Numbered from the stretch's first letter, positions 26,665 to 36,171 are shown. The stretch is 64,000 bases of DNA from Rivularia sp. MS3 (GCA_019192545.1 JAHCMI010000030.1:29020-93019); one strand, 5' to 3'. Notes: generated by a model from the sequence alone, not told the origin. A program made the numbers and translations.

Positions 26665-27012
26665 TCAAGACAATTGAAAAGCTTGTTTAAGAGTTTTATT
26701 TAACATATCCATATATTCATTTCCCAGTTTTCCTAAACGTCTAAGAACAAGTGAATTGTTTAATGTGACGATTCTAGTTACCCTGACTTTAGATGAAACC
26801 CGTAAACCAGTATCAGAAAATTCCGCGTCTGAATCTTTGATTGCAAATTCTTCTAAAGTTAAATTATTGACATTTTGAGATGAAATAAAGCATAAAGTTA
26901 CGTCATTAGTTGTAGAGTTTGAGTATAAAATTAAAGCCGGACGTAATTTGGTTTGACTTAAATCAGTAAATGGAAATTGAACCAGAACAATATCACCCTT
27001 GCTTAAAGTCAT
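26665..27012 (-). CDS. MazF/PemK-type toxin (type II toxin-antitoxin)
   Basis: The 115-residue protein has the CcdB/PemK fold signature: KGDIVLVQFPFTDLSQTKLRPALIL at the N-terminus, a central TLCFISSQ strand and a conserved Ser/Thr pair downstream (SSKVRVTRIVTL). Members cleave mRNA at short motifs. It overlaps the upstream gene by four bases (ATGA), the usual toxin-after-antitoxin layout. Confidence 0.87.
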   Translation of the reverse strand: MTLSKGDIVLVQFPFTDLSQTKLRPALILYSNSTTNDVTLCFISSQNVNNLTLEEFAIKDSDAEFSDTGLRVSSKVRVTRIVTLNNSLVLRRLGKLGNEYMDMLNKTLKQAFQLS

Positions 27013-27245
27013 TCAATTGGTTCTCCATCTGATAAGGTGTAAATATCAGGTTCATCTTTAAGAAAATCTAATGCACCACCACTTTCAATAAGTTGTGTAA
27101 GTTCGTTCGTGCATGGGTACGGAATATCGCTGAGTAATTTTGATTGTAGTAGAGCTTGTTCTGCTGGAGAAAGCGAACGAATAACTTGTACTAAAGATTC
27201 GACTAATTGAGTATTAACTGGTTCGTTGATATTTAAGTCGGTCAT
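27009..27245 (-). CDS. Probable antitoxin of the MazF-type pair
   Basis: A 78-residue acidic protein with a helix containing the motif SLSPAEQALLQSKLL and a disordered, acidic C-terminus (DFLKDEPDIYTLSDGEPIE) of the kind that wraps a MazF toxin. No DNA-binding fold is clear. It is assigned by its position: it ends in a 4-base overlap with the toxin start. An AGGTTAA-type heptamer run precedes its start. Confidence 0.75.
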   Translation of the reverse strand: MTDLNINEPVNTQLVESLVQVIRSLSPAEQALLQSKLLSDIPYPCTNELTQLIESGGALDFLKDEPDIYTLSDGEPIE

Positions 27246-27307
27246 AGAAATCAGGTCAAAGGTTAAAGGTTATAGGTTAAAGGTCAAAGGTTTTTAATTC
27301 CTAATTG

Positions 27308-27349
27308 TTCACTGTTCACTGTTCACTGTTCACTGTTCACTGTTCACTG
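27308..27349. repeat. Six-copy heptamer repeat (TTCACTG) at the 3' end of the NACHT-WD40 gene
   Basis: Six perfect tandem copies of ttcactg. The last residues and stop of the WD40 gene (stop at 27337-27339) are read from this repeat. Confidence 0.95.
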
Positions 27350-30300
27350 TCAATAGCTCCTAATGCTTTGAGTGAGGATTTTTGTTCTGGGGTTAATCCT
27401 ATAGCGTTGGTGATGTTCATGTTTGCATAGGGTTTGTTGCTGAGGGTTTTTATGCATTCACCTGTTTGGATGTTCCAGATTTTTATGGTTTCGTCAAAGC
27501 TACCACTGACTAAAAATTTATCATCAGGAGTAAAAGCAACTGACATTACTTTATTTGTATGACCTTTTAAAGTTCTGATACATTCACCAGTGCAAAAATC
27601 CCATATTTTTATAGTATGGTCAAGACCACCACTTGCAAGCAATGAATTATCAAAGCTAAGTTTTATTGATTCGATTCCACAGTTATCATGTTCTAAAGTT
27701 TTTAAGCATTCACCATTGCGGATATCCCATATTTTGATGGTGCTATCTTGACTAGCACTTGCTATAGTTATTCCATCAAGAGATACAGCTATTGATTTGA
27801 CGCTATGGTTATGACCATGTAATGTTGTAATGCATTCTCCAGAGCTAATATCCCACAATTTAATCGTGCGATCGCGACTACCACTAATGATGATTTTCCC
27901 ATCAAGGCTAAATGCGACTGAGTTGACCGAACGAGTATGTCCTTGAAAAGTTTGTAAACACATCCCATTAGATATATCCCATAATTTGACAGTACTATCA
28001 AAACCAGCGCTAGCAAGAGTTAAACCATCGTAATTAAATGCTAATCCTGAGACTACTCCTGTATGTCCATGTAAATTATTTACACATTTACCACTATCAA
28101 GATTCCAAATTTTTATGATACTATCGCCACTACTACTTGCAATTGTTTTACCATCACGGCTGATTATGACTGAATCTACATATTTAGTATGTCCTTTGAG
28201 GGTTCTCAAACAATTTCCTGTACTGATATCCCAATATCTTATTGTTTGGTTATTGTTACCACTAATAATTGTTTTACCATCAGGGGTAACACGAACTGAT
28301 TGTACCCAATTACTATAACCCTGCAAAGTTTGTTCGCATTCACCAGTATTTATATTCCAAATTTTAATAGTTTGGTCGTCGCTACTGCTGGCAATTAATG
28401 TATTCTCGGAGTTTTGAGCAAGTTGTCTTATTTTTGCATTATGCTCTTGAATTGTTTTTAAACATTTTCCATCGCTGACAGACCAAATTTTAATTGTATG
28501 GTCGTTGCTTGCACTAAAAATAGTTTTACTATCTTTACTGAAAACTAGATATCGAACTGCAAGAGTGTGTCCAGTTAAATTTTTGACACATTTACCAGTA
28601 CTTATATCCCAAATTTTTATTGTTTTATCTTTATTACCAGCCCCAGTAGCAAGTATTGTACTGTCATAATTAAATGTTACTGAAATAACACCATCTCTAT
28701 GTCCTCGTAATGTTTTAAGACAATTTCCTGTGGAAATATCCCATATTTTTATTGAATGGTCTAGACTAACACTAGCTAGTATTTGATTATTAGGAGCTAT
28801 AGTTAAGCCCCAAACTGCACTGGTATGTCCTTGTAAGGTTTGAAGACAATTTCCTGTATTAACATCCCATATTCTTATGGTTTGTTCATCACCACAACTT
28901 ACCAGAAGAGAACCATTTGAGTTAAAAGATATTGCGCGTAATTTATCATTCTGACTGCGTAAAACTCTTAAGAATTCTCCTGTTTTAGAATCCCATAATT
29001 TAACTGCACCGGAATAACTGCAACTGGCAATTGTATTACCATCGGGGCTAAAAGCTACCGAACTTGCCCAGTGATTATGTCCCCTAAAATTAAGAATTTG
29101 TTTACCTGAATCTACTTCCCATATACGAATTTCACCATCAGCACCACCACTTAACAGTAATTTATCATCTGGACTGAATGCTAAAGATAAAATCAAGCCA
29201 AAAGGTTTTGTAAATTCGCAATTAGCTAAATTCGTTTTTTGGAAATTAACACAACGTAAGCTAACATTTGTAAAATCAGCACCTTTAACCACCACACTCG
29301 ACAAATCTTTCCCTTCCAAACCCGCTTTATCAACCTTCACCAACACCGTAGCGGCATTCCCCCCAACATAACCAACTTCGGCTTCACTCTTCCCCTTCGT
29401 ACTTTCAATAACTTCCAACAACTTCTCCCCAACACTACCTTTATCAACCATCCCCACCAACAAATCCAAAACCGCTTTTGTTAAAACTGCTTTCCCAACT
29501 GTCTCCCTTAGTTTCTCCAATGATTCGCTTTTGAATTCAAATTTCTCTAGCACTAGGGTTTCTCTTTCCCTATCGCTATGTTTTTGAAAATATTCTCCCC
29601 AAGAAAACTGTTGCGATCGCGATTTAGTTTCCGAAAACCCTAACGCTATATCTCGCTTCTCACCAACGTCTTTTCTAACAACTTCGAGAAAATCATCCGC
29701 TAAAACTCCCAATTCCCCAGCGAATTTATAAGCGACAAAAAACTCTAACAACGAACGATGGGCTGGAGTATAATCACCGTCGGCATTTCTGACGAGCATT
29801 GTTTGCCCCATCATGTCATAATGCCAATGATCTAAGTCTTTTTGTTCCTCAACTGCGGAACCAAATAACCGCCGAATCCTATCGGGGAATAACCGATAAT
29901 TCAAGCTCATTTGGTCGTTGGAAAGCATTTCCCAAGCGATTTCACACAGGAAATACATTTTATCTGCTAACGATGTAAATGTTCTTTCGGATTTGATATC
30001 CCTTTCCATTTTCCGGCGCACGGCATATAAATAAACCCGCGACATATCAACTGGTTTACCGGATTCGATATCTGGTAGTGCTTCTAAAATTAAGTCGCTC
30101 ATTACCGGACGACGTGCTAAATCTAGAAGTTGGGGATTGTGCATTACTTTGTCTACGGTGCTGGTATTGGCGACGTGAGAAAATACCTGTCTTATTTGTT
30201 CGTCGCTGAATTTTTCTAATTCCAACACTTCAAATTGCGGAGATTCGGCGGTTAAATTAGCGACTGATGCACGCAACTCTGCATTTAACAAACTCCTTCC

Positions 30301-31827
30301 CTGCTTGGCTTCGGGGAAATGTTCGGTACGGCAGGTAAGTATAACTTTTGCTCCAGGAACTACTACTTTGGCTAATTCCCAAAAGTTGTTTACCATCTGC
30401 TGTTTATCAACTCTGGCTGCCATCTCGTCGAAACCGTCGAAGATTAGCAACAGTTTTCCCATGCGGTTGAGTTGTTCAAAGACGGAACTATTCAAGCTGA
30501 TTTCGTGTTGGGAATAGAAAAATCCAGCCATGACGTTTTCTACATCCAAGGCTTTGGCGTAATCTCGCAGCAAGATAACCAACGGTAAACGAGGGCGTGA
30601 CAACCCTTTTCGTTTGGCTTCCTTATACTTTAAAAGTGCATTCCAAGCATAATTAAATGAAAACCATGTTTTTCCCGTACCAAATTCCCCTAAAATAGAG
30701 AGATGCTCCTTTGCAGGGTCATCTATCCACGTATCGACGTAACCATCTATCCATCCGTCTTGTTCGTCGTAGCGACTCAAACCGACTTTTTGTTTGGTTA
30801 TGGGGTGAATTTCTTCTTTGCTACAGGCTAAGGGAACGTACATTTCATTAACTTTACGTTTCTTAACTTCTGCTTCCAACCAGTTGATATAGTTGGTAAA
30901 ATCGGCGGTTTCGTCGATGAGTTCGTCGAGGGTATAGCAAAACAAGTTTTCGTTTTCGTCTTTTTTGACTTCATCCCGAGCAGCACGGGAGATTCTACGA
31001 GCAGCAATTAACCAGCCTTCATCAGTTTTTTGTGATTCTACAGATTGACGTAATGCTAATAAATCGCCGATTTCTGCTTCCCCATCGATTCCTCTAACCA
31101 AAATTCTATCGAAGCGTCTTCTGCCTTGGATTTTGATGATAAATTCAAAATAATCTGCTTGCCAAACTTGATATTTTTCAAATTGATAACCGAGGGTTTT
31201 AAACCAACCTTGTAACTGTAGCGCTAAATTTTCGGCTTTGCATTTTTGTTGTTTAGCCATTCCCCTCTCCTTAATAAGGAGAGGGTTAGGGTGAGGTTTC
31301 TCCAAATTAGTTAATTTCGCTAATTCGGTGCTAATTTCTTTGAGAGTTCCTAACTTCTGCAACTCTTGTTTAATTGTTGATAATTCCTGCTGCAAGCTAG
31401 CAATATTTTTATCCCTTTGAACTTCTGCGGGAGTGCGAGTTAATTCTACAACTTTAAGAAAAACCGCGCTAAATTCGGCTAATTCGTGCAATACATTAAT
31501 TCCCTCTTCCCGAATTCCTTCCTCTAAAATATTCCACTCATCGGGTTGAAGTATTTTTTCAATTTTTTCGATAACTATATTAGGATTATCAGCATCGAAA
31601 GCTTTGTGAAAAGCCTTGTGGATTTGCTCTTCTCGAAAAAGTTGTAAAATAGCGAATGGTTTACCTACCCCATACTCAACCAAAGCATAACTATAAACAC
31701 CCGAAAACTCTGCTGGTGGATGCTCTGGATCGAGATTAAATTGTTTCAGTAGTATAATTACTTTCTCGTTGCGTTGTAATTTAGCTTTGGCGAAGTCGCC
31801 GATTTCACCGATAAGCTTGTCAAGCAT
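27337..31827 (-). CDS. NLR-like protein: N-terminal domain, nuclease-like domain, NACHT NTPase, 14 WD40 repeats
   Basis: A 1496-residue STAND-type protein. Residues 1-175 form a helical, unrecognised N-terminal domain ending in a coiled coil. Residues ~177-190 are encoded by an inserted REP palindrome. About 205-300 (GWFKTLGYQFEKY, DYFEFIIKIQGRRRFDRILV) resembles a restriction-endonuclease-like fold, but the catalytic residues are not certain. The NACHT module has the P-loop GEFGTGKT at ~379-386 and Walker B LLLIFDGFDEM at ~462. After a helical region and a short pentapeptide-like stretch come 14 WD40 repeats (about 880-1475), enough for two seven-bladed propellers, each ending in a WD-like pair (IKIWDI type). 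By family analogy it is a signal-activated effector, possibly antiviral. Confidence 0.88.
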   Translation of the reverse strand: MLDKLIGEIGDFAKAKLQRNEKVIILLKQFNLDPEHPPAEFSGVYSYALVEYGVGKPFAILQLFREEQIHKAFHKAFDADNPNIVIEKIEKILQPDEWNILEEGIREEGINVLHELAEFSAVFLKVVELTRTPAEVQRDKNIASLQQELSTIKQELQKLGTLKEISTELAKLTNLEKPHPNPLLIKERGMAKQQKCKAENLALQLQGWFKTLGYQFEKYQVWQADYFEFIIKIQGRRRFDRILVRGIDGEAEIGDLLALRQSVESQKTDEGWLIAARRISRAARDEVKKDENENLFCYTLDELIDETADFTNYINWLEAEVKKRKVNEMYVPLACSKEEIHPITKQKVGLSRYDEQDGWIDGYVDTWIDDPAKEHLSILGEFGTGKTWFSFNYAWNALLKYKEAKRKGLSRPRLPLVILLRDYAKALDVENVMAGFFYSQHEISLNSSVFEQLNRMGKLLLIFDGFDEMAARVDKQQMVNNFWELAKVVVPGAKVILTCRTEHFPEAKQGRSLLNAELRASVANLTAESPQFEVLELEKFSDEQIRQVFSHVANTSTVDKVMHNPQLLDLARRPVMSDLILEALPDIESGKPVDMSRVYLYAVRRKMERDIKSERTFTSLADKMYFLCEIAWEMLSNDQMSLNYRLFPDRIRRLFGSAVEEQKDLDHWHYDMMGQTMLVRNADGDYTPAHRSLLEFFVAYKFAGELGVLADDFLEVVRKDVGEKRDIALGFSETKSRSQQFSWGEYFQKHSDRERETLVLEKFEFKSESLEKLRETVGKAVLTKAVLDLLVGMVDKGSVGEKLLEVIESTKGKSEAEVGYVGGNAATVLVKVDKAGLEGKDLSSVVVKGADFTNVSLRCVNFQKTNLANCEFTKPFGLILSLAFSPDDKLLLSGGADGEIRIWEVDSGKQILNFRGHNHWASSVAFSPDGNTIASCSYSGAVKLWDSKTGEFLRVLRSQNDKLRAISFNSNGSLLVSCGDEQTIRIWDVNTGNCLQTLQGHTSAVWGLTIAPNNQILASVSLDHSIKIWDISTGNCLKTLRGHRDGVISVTFNYDSTILATGAGNKDKTIKIWDISTGKCVKNLTGHTLAVRYLVFSKDSKTIFSASNDHTIKIWSVSDGKCLKTIQEHNAKIRQLAQNSENTLIASSSDDQTIKIWNINTGECEQTLQGYSNWVQSVRVTPDGKTIISGNNNQTIRYWDISTGNCLRTLKGHTKYVDSVIISRDGKTIASSSGDSIIKIWNLDSGKCVNNLHGHTGVVSGLAFNYDGLTLASAGFDSTVKLWDISNGMCLQTFQGHTRSVNSVAFSLDGKIIISGSRDRTIKLWDISSGECITTLHGHNHSVKSIAVSLDGITIASASQDSTIKIWDIRNGECLKTLEHDNCGIESIKLSFDNSLLASGGLDHTIKIWDFCTGECIRTLKGHTNKVMSVAFTPDDKFLVSGSFDETIKIWNIQTGECIKTLSNKPYANMNITNAIGLTPEQKSSLKALGAIDSEQ
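31261..31298 (-). repeat. REP-like palindrome inserted in frame in the NACHT-WD40 gene
   Basis: tcccctctcc-ttaataa-ggagaggg followed by ttagggtgagg matches the element at 19811. It is read as the peptide PHPNPLLIKERG, between the N-terminal domain and the nuclease-like domain. Confidence 0.85.
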
Positions 31828-31962
31828 TTTCTTTTATGGGAAGGGAAGATTAAAGGATTTTATTTATACTAGCGATTAGTTTGGGTGTTGGGTAATTTTT
31901 TTGTATTTCTTATAATTCCTAATTTTTTCTTGTGCATATTTAGTAATAGTGTGGTTTTTTTA

Positions 31963-32518
31963 TTGGTGCGTGACGGTAGTTTCAAATTGCTTGTTTTAGT
32001 TTATAGGTTATTTTAACCGTCACAGCACCCTACAATTAATTAAACTTTTCATTGGTGCGTGACGGTAGTTTCAAATTGCTTGTTTTAGTTTATAGGTTAT
32101 TTTAACCGTCACAGCACCCTACAATAAATTAACTTTTTATCTGAGACTCTAATATTATTTTTATATTCGATTGGTGCGTGACGATAATTTCAAACTGCTT
32201 GTTTTAGTTGATAGGTTATTTCAATCGTCACAGCACCCTACAATACATTAACTTTTTATCTGAGACTCTAATATTATTTTTATATTCGATTGGTGCGTGA
32301 CGATAATTTCAAACTGCTTGTTTTAGTTGATAGGTTATTTCAATCGTCACAGCACCCTACAATACATTAACTTTTTATCTGAGACTCTAATATTGCTTTT
32401 ATATTTAATTGGTGCGTGACGGTAGTTTCAAATTGCTTGTTTTAGTTGATAGGTTATTTTAACCGTCACAGCACCCTACAATTAATTAAACTTTTCATTG
32501 GTGCGTGACGGTAATTTT
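31963..32518. repeat. Tandem array of five ~73-bp palindromes plus one truncated copy
   Basis: Units start at 31963, 32052, 32171, 32290, 32409 and 32498 (the last is only the left arm). Each begins ttggtgcgtgacggt (or a cgat variant) and ends accgtcacagcaccctacaa, so each folds into a long hairpin. Distances between starts are 89, 119, 119, 119 and 89. The short type has a ~17-bp linker and the long type a ~46-bp linker containing ctgagactctaatatt. The array fills most of the 774-bp gap between the NACHT-WD40 start and the 3' end of umuC. It is an expanded member of the dispersed family seen at 3428, 8854, 15265, 19597 and 59230. Confidence 0.92.
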
Positions 32519-32601
32519 TTCCAAAATCTTAAATCTGTCGAGGATGCGTTTTGGGGGAAGAGAATCTACACCCCAAACTTTCCGCAAAATCTGAAATTGA
32601 A

Positions 32602-33876
32602 TTATCCAACTTTTGGTAAATCATCCCAACTAGTAGTATATTTCGGCGATTTATAGTCGGCTTTCATCTGCCATTTTTTGTGTATTCCCGAAGCTGCTAG
32701 CTGGATTGTTTCGCGTCCATAACGGTTATTAATTGAGTCCATTAGCTGCATTAATTCTTGGGAACGAGCTTTATCTTCTTTACTTTTTTCAAATAAAGAT
32801 AATTGCTTTTCAGCTTCTGATGTTAATCCTAATAAAATTACTCCGGCTTTTTTGATTTTATATCCTGGCTCAAATAGATTTTCTGCGATTTTTCTGGCGT
32901 TATTAACTAATTCTCGGCTGTCGTTGGTAGAAGAGAAAAAGCTAACTGTTGTACCCCAACTGCGGTAAGGTTGGTTTTTATCGTAACTTCCGGTGCGGAA
33001 AAATACCGTCATATTAGCTGCTTCTAACTTACTTTGACGCAACTTTTCGCCAGCACGATAAGCGTAAGCAGAAAGTGCTTCCTGTAATTCTGCTAAGGTT
33101 TCCACAGCTTTACCAAAACTACGAGTTACTGCGGTTGATTTTTTCGAGTTTGGCATTTCTGCTAAAGGAATGCAGTTAATACCATTTAATTCTAAAACCG
33201 TCCGTAAACCCACTATTCCGCGCTCTTTTCTAATCCATTTTTGGTCGGCTTTTTTTAATTCCAAAGCATTATTAATATGATGCTTTTCCAACAGTTTTGT
33301 ATAAGAAGTTCCTACTCCCCAAACGTCTCCAACTTCAGTTCTTTGTAAAGCCAAGTCTAGATAGGGGGAATCAACTAAATCTAAAACACCTTTGGCTTTA
33401 TTCGATTTTTTCGCAATGCGATTGGCAACTTTTGCTAAAGTTTTAGTAGTCCCAATTCCGATAGATATAGGAATACCTGTATATTGCTGAACTTTCTGTT
33501 TAATTTCTCTACTATAAGCTGTTAAATCTCGATTCTTAAAACCCGTAAAATCAAGAAAAGCTTCGTCAATCGAATAAATTTCTAACTCCGGTGTATATTC
33601 AGCCAAACACTGCATTACTCTTTGTGACATATCACCGTACAAAGTGTAATTTGAAGAGAGGATTGCCAAATTATATTTATCGCGAAATTCCCGCAATTTA
33701 AAAGCAGGTTCGCCCATTTTAATACCCAATGCTTTGGCTTCATTTGAGCGCGCAACTACACAACCGTCATTATTAGATAAAACTACAACCGGACGGTTTT
33801 CTAATTTAGGATTAAATACACGTTCGCAAGAGCAATAAAAGTTATTACAGTCAACTAAAGCGATGATTTGAGACAT
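32602..33876 (-). CDS. umuC: DNA polymerase V catalytic subunit, Y family
   Basis: A 424-residue translesion polymerase. Palm metal ligands are in [14 protein letters not shown] and [10 protein letters not shown]; the [15 protein letters not shown] fingers motif and the little-finger/C-terminal region (QLSLF beta-clamp-binding-like motif near 377) are present. It copies damaged DNA in complex with UmuD'. It abuts umuD: the umuC start codon overlaps the umuD stop by one base, so the two form an operon. Length is normal. Confidence 0.95.
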   Translation of the reverse strand: MSQIIALVDCNNFYCSCERVFNPKLENRPVVVLSNNDGCVVARSNEAKALGIKMGEPAFKLREFRDKYNLAILSSNYTLYGDMSQRVMQCLAEYTPELEIYSIDEAFLDFTGFKNRDLTAYSREIKQKVQQYTGIPISIGIGTTKTLAKVANRIAKKSNKAKGVLDLVDSPYLDLALQRTEVGDVWGVGTSYTKLLEKHHINNALELKKADQKWIRKERGIVGLRTVLELNGINCIPLAEMPNSKKSTAVTRSFGKAVETLAELQEALSAYAYRAGEKLRQSKLEAANMTVFFRTGSYDKNQPYRSWGTTVSFFSSTNDSRELVNNARKIAENLFEPGYKIKKAGVILLGLTSEAEKQLSLFEKSKEDKARSQELMQLMDSINNRYGRETIQLAASGIHKKWQMKADYKSPKYTTSWDDLPKVG

Positions 33877-34244
33877 TACCGATGCAGTTCATGAATTACT
33901 TTAGTTACTACACCCCAAATACTAAAATCAATATCTTCTGTAATTTCGAGATTATTTTCTTTGTTGTTTGGTAAACTGGATTTAATATATGTTCCTTGCT
34001 GATTCTTGATAATTTTTTTAACTGTTAGTTCTCCGTTCAAAACAGCAATAACAATCGAATTATTCTCAGGTTGGATGCTGCGATCGACAATTAATAAATC
34101 ATTATCAAAAATACCAGCACTAACCATTGCATCTCCCGTCATCCTCATAAAAAAAGTAGCTGCTGGATGCTTGATTAAGTAGCTGTTTAAATCTAGTTTT
34201 CCATCTAAATAATCTTGCGCGGGGCTTGGAAATCCAGCAGACAT
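33876..34244 (-). CDS. umuD: UmuD-like protein, naturally lacking the cleavable N-terminus and catalytic Ser
   Basis: About 122 residues of the S24/LexA fold. The protein opens with [15 protein letters not shown], i.e. almost at the AG/CG-FPSPA self-cleavage site of normal UmuD. The ~20-residue segment that UmuD must remove is absent. An in-frame TAA lies six codons before the ATG, and the only alternative start is a TTG two codons upstream. The catalytic Ser of the GDSM motif is Ala here (TGDAMVSAG); the Lys of LTVKKI is kept. The product would resemble ready-made UmuD'. No Shine-Dalgarno sequence is obvious. Operon with umuC. Confidence 0.85.
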   Translation of the reverse strand: MSAGFPSPAQDYLDGKLDLNSYLIKHPAATFFMRMTGDAMVSAGIFDNDLLIVDRSIQPENNSIVIAVLNGELTVKKIIKNQQGTYIKSSLPNNKENNLEITEDIDFSIWGVVTKVIHELHR

Positions 34245-34695
34245 TATCAAGATAATAAGTTAAGGAGAAGTCAATAAGTTGAAAGGAAAAATCTCCAATC
34301 AACATATAACCGTTTGTGAATGAATATATTTATAGCAAAAAAAAACTCGCTGAAAATGATACTAGAATACAATTTGCAATAAATTTGTTGATTTTATAGC
34401 ACTTATTGTAAAGTGAATTACAATTAGATAAATAATTTTTGCAGCTTTATTATATGTAGAGTACAACAGAATTTCTGCTTGACGATTAAGGCTTGTAGTA
34501 GCGATGGCCGCGCCAACATATGTTGTACGAAGTCGAGTCAATGTGATTTATGCTTTATATAATTAATAATGCGTGAAGGTATGATTAGATTTTATTGTTG
34601 TGTTTTACAATTTATAGTGACCGTCACATACCCGAAGAATAATAAAAGATTTAATTAATAGTACGTGACGGTATGATTAAATAGTGAAGGATAAA
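34245..34695. other. Intergenic region upstream of umuDC
   Basis: 450 bp. It contains an A-run near 34337, a GC-richer patch around 34500-34540 (gatggccgcgccaac) of dispersed-repeat character, and the degenerate palindromic repeat at 34567-34680. The umuD promoter should be here; I could not confirm a LexA box. Confidence 0.5.
34567..34680. repeat. Degenerate palindromic repeat plus a half copy
   Basis: aatgcgtgaaggtatgatt at 34567 pairs loosely with agtgaccgtcacataccc near 34632. A second left arm (agtacgtgacggtatgatt) is at about 34659-34680. It is related to the array at 31963. Confidence 0.65.
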
Positions 34696-36171
34696 CTAAA
34701 TTTCAAACAAAGTGTTTATGCGGTTACGAATCCACTTAAACATACCTTGTTCGGAATCAATTTTCTCTGGTAGAATTCCCATACTTGCTAAAGATTCGCT
34801 ACGGGTTGCAAGTTCTGCGGAAATTTGGTCTGCTAATTGCGGATGATTTGATAGTAATCTTTGCAGATTTGTATGGTCTACTACAAATAAGGTTGTTTGC
34901 TCGTTTGTACGTATGCTGGCTGAACGAGGAATTCCCATCAACAGTGCCATTTCGCCGATGAATTCTCCCGCATGACGGTTGACAATATGCTTATTTAGTT
35001 TCTCGGAATATATTTCTACAGAGCCAGAGAGAATAACGTAAAACGAGTTACCTGGATCTCCTTCACGACAAATCACTTGCTCTGGTGGCAGCATCTGCCT
35101 AAAACCCTGCTCGATTAATTCTCGAATTTGTCGGGGAGTACAGTTTTGGAAATAACTAATTTGACGTAGTAAATCCCGCAAACTTTGAGTTCCCGATGAA
35201 TTAGAAGCAGTATCGGAAGTTTGTGCTGTAGAATTATCGGTGGAAATATTACTATCTGAGACTTTTAAATTACCTGCACCTTGAAATAGTTGAATTAAAT
35301 CTTGAGGATTTTTGATGTGTAAATCTCTTTGAGGGAAAGGAATATTAATATCTCGGAGATTTAATTCATTTTCAATTGAGAAATTTAAGTCACTTTTAAA
35401 TTGAGGAATACTCGGTGGTTCATCTACCCAAACTAATAGTTCAAAGTTCAAGGAACTATCACCAAATTCATTAAACCAAACTTTGGGAGTTGGCTGCTTT
35501 AAAACACGAGGATGTCTTCTTGCTGCTGCTAAAAGTGCTTCGGTGACTAAAGTTGTATCGCTACCGTAAGCAACCCCTACCGGTACGTGAACTCGACATT
35601 TTTTATCTCGATAACTCCAGTTAATAATATTATTTTCGATAAACTTTTGATTGGGAACTATTACAAATATATTATCTAAAGTACGAACCACTGTAGAACG
35701 AATCGAAATTTTCTCTACAATTCCTCGTAAATCATCAACTTCTACTAAATCTCCGACTTTTAAAGGTTGTTCAAATAATAGCGTAATACCGCTAATAAAA
35801 TTACTGGAAATATTTTGTAATCCAAAACCAATACCAAGCCCTAATACCCCAGCAATCACGGTTAAGGAACTGAGATCGATGCCAGCACCTCTTAAAACAA
35901 TTAAAAAACCTATTCCAGCAATCAAGTAACCAATCACTGAAGATATAGCTTCCTTGGTGCCTCTATCAATCTTAAATCGACTTAATATAGTCTTCCCGAT
36001 TAACCGACTGATAAGACTACCGATAATATAAGCTATAACAGCATAAAAAATGAGTTGGAGAAATAAATCTAGAGTAAAAGATTTACCATCATCCAACTTA
36101 AAAAGTTCTGCTTTATATATATCCCGGAAAAATGCCAGAATATTTTGTCCCAGTTGCTGAAACCATTCCAT
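34696..36171 (-). CDS. MscS-type channel with C-terminal cyclic-nucleotide-binding domain (bCNG-like)
   Basis: The 491-residue membrane channel has helices at about 33-55, 74-96 and 98-130. The pore-lining MscS helix (LTVIAGVLGLGIGFGLQNI) and beta-domain GITLLFEQPLKVGDLVEVDDL follow. A Ser/Thr-rich linker (about 305-330) leads to a CRP-type cyclic-nucleotide-binding domain (about 345-455). Its phosphate-binding cassette is intact: GEFIGEMALLMGIPRSAS with the phosphate-contacting Arg. Such proteins (bCNG family) conduct ions in response to cyclic nucleotide. Helix order, linker and cassette are shared with the paralogue at 37580. It sits downstream of the HD-domain gene on the same strand (33 bp gap), suggesting one transcript. 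Confidence 0.92.
   Translation of the reverse strand: MEWFQQLGQNILAFFRDIYKAELFKLDDGKSFTLDLFLQLIFYAVIAYIIGSLISRLIGKTILSRFKIDRGTKEAISSVIGYLIAGIGFLIVLRGAGIDLSSLTVIAGVLGLGIGFGLQNISSNFISGITLLFEQPLKVGDLVEVDDLRGIVEKISIRSTVVRTLDNIFVIVPNQKFIENNIINWSYRDKKCRVHVPVGVAYGSDTTLVTEALLAAARRHPRVLKQPTPKVWFNEFGDSSLNFELLVWVDEPPSIPQFKSDLNFSIENELNLRDINIPFPQRDLHIKNPQDLIQLFQGAGNLKVSDSNISTDNSTAQTSDTASNSSGTQSLRDLLRQISYFQNCTPRQIRELIEQGFRQMLPPEQVICREGDPGNSFYVILSGSVEIYSEKLNKHIVNRHAGEFIGEMALLMGIPRSASIRTNEQTTLFVVDHTNLQRLLSNHPQLADQISAELATRSESLASMGILPEKIDSEQGMFKWIRNRINTLFEI

Noticed and set aside
31963..32518. CRISPR array
   Set aside because: Repeats are 73-bp palindromes, the linkers are the same one or two sequences rather than unique spacers, and no cas genes are nearby.
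34120..34305. Alternative frame encoding the missing UmuD N-terminus
   Set aside because: The overlapping frame (MLIGDFSFQLIDFS) does not resemble UmuD N-termini closely enough and would need a frameshift; a natural truncation explains the data better, especially with the Ser-to-Ala change.
34320..34390. LexA/SOS box upstream of umuD
   Set aside because: A stretch read leftward (TAGTATCATTTTCAG) is loosely similar to cyanobacterial LexA sites but has too many mismatches to call.
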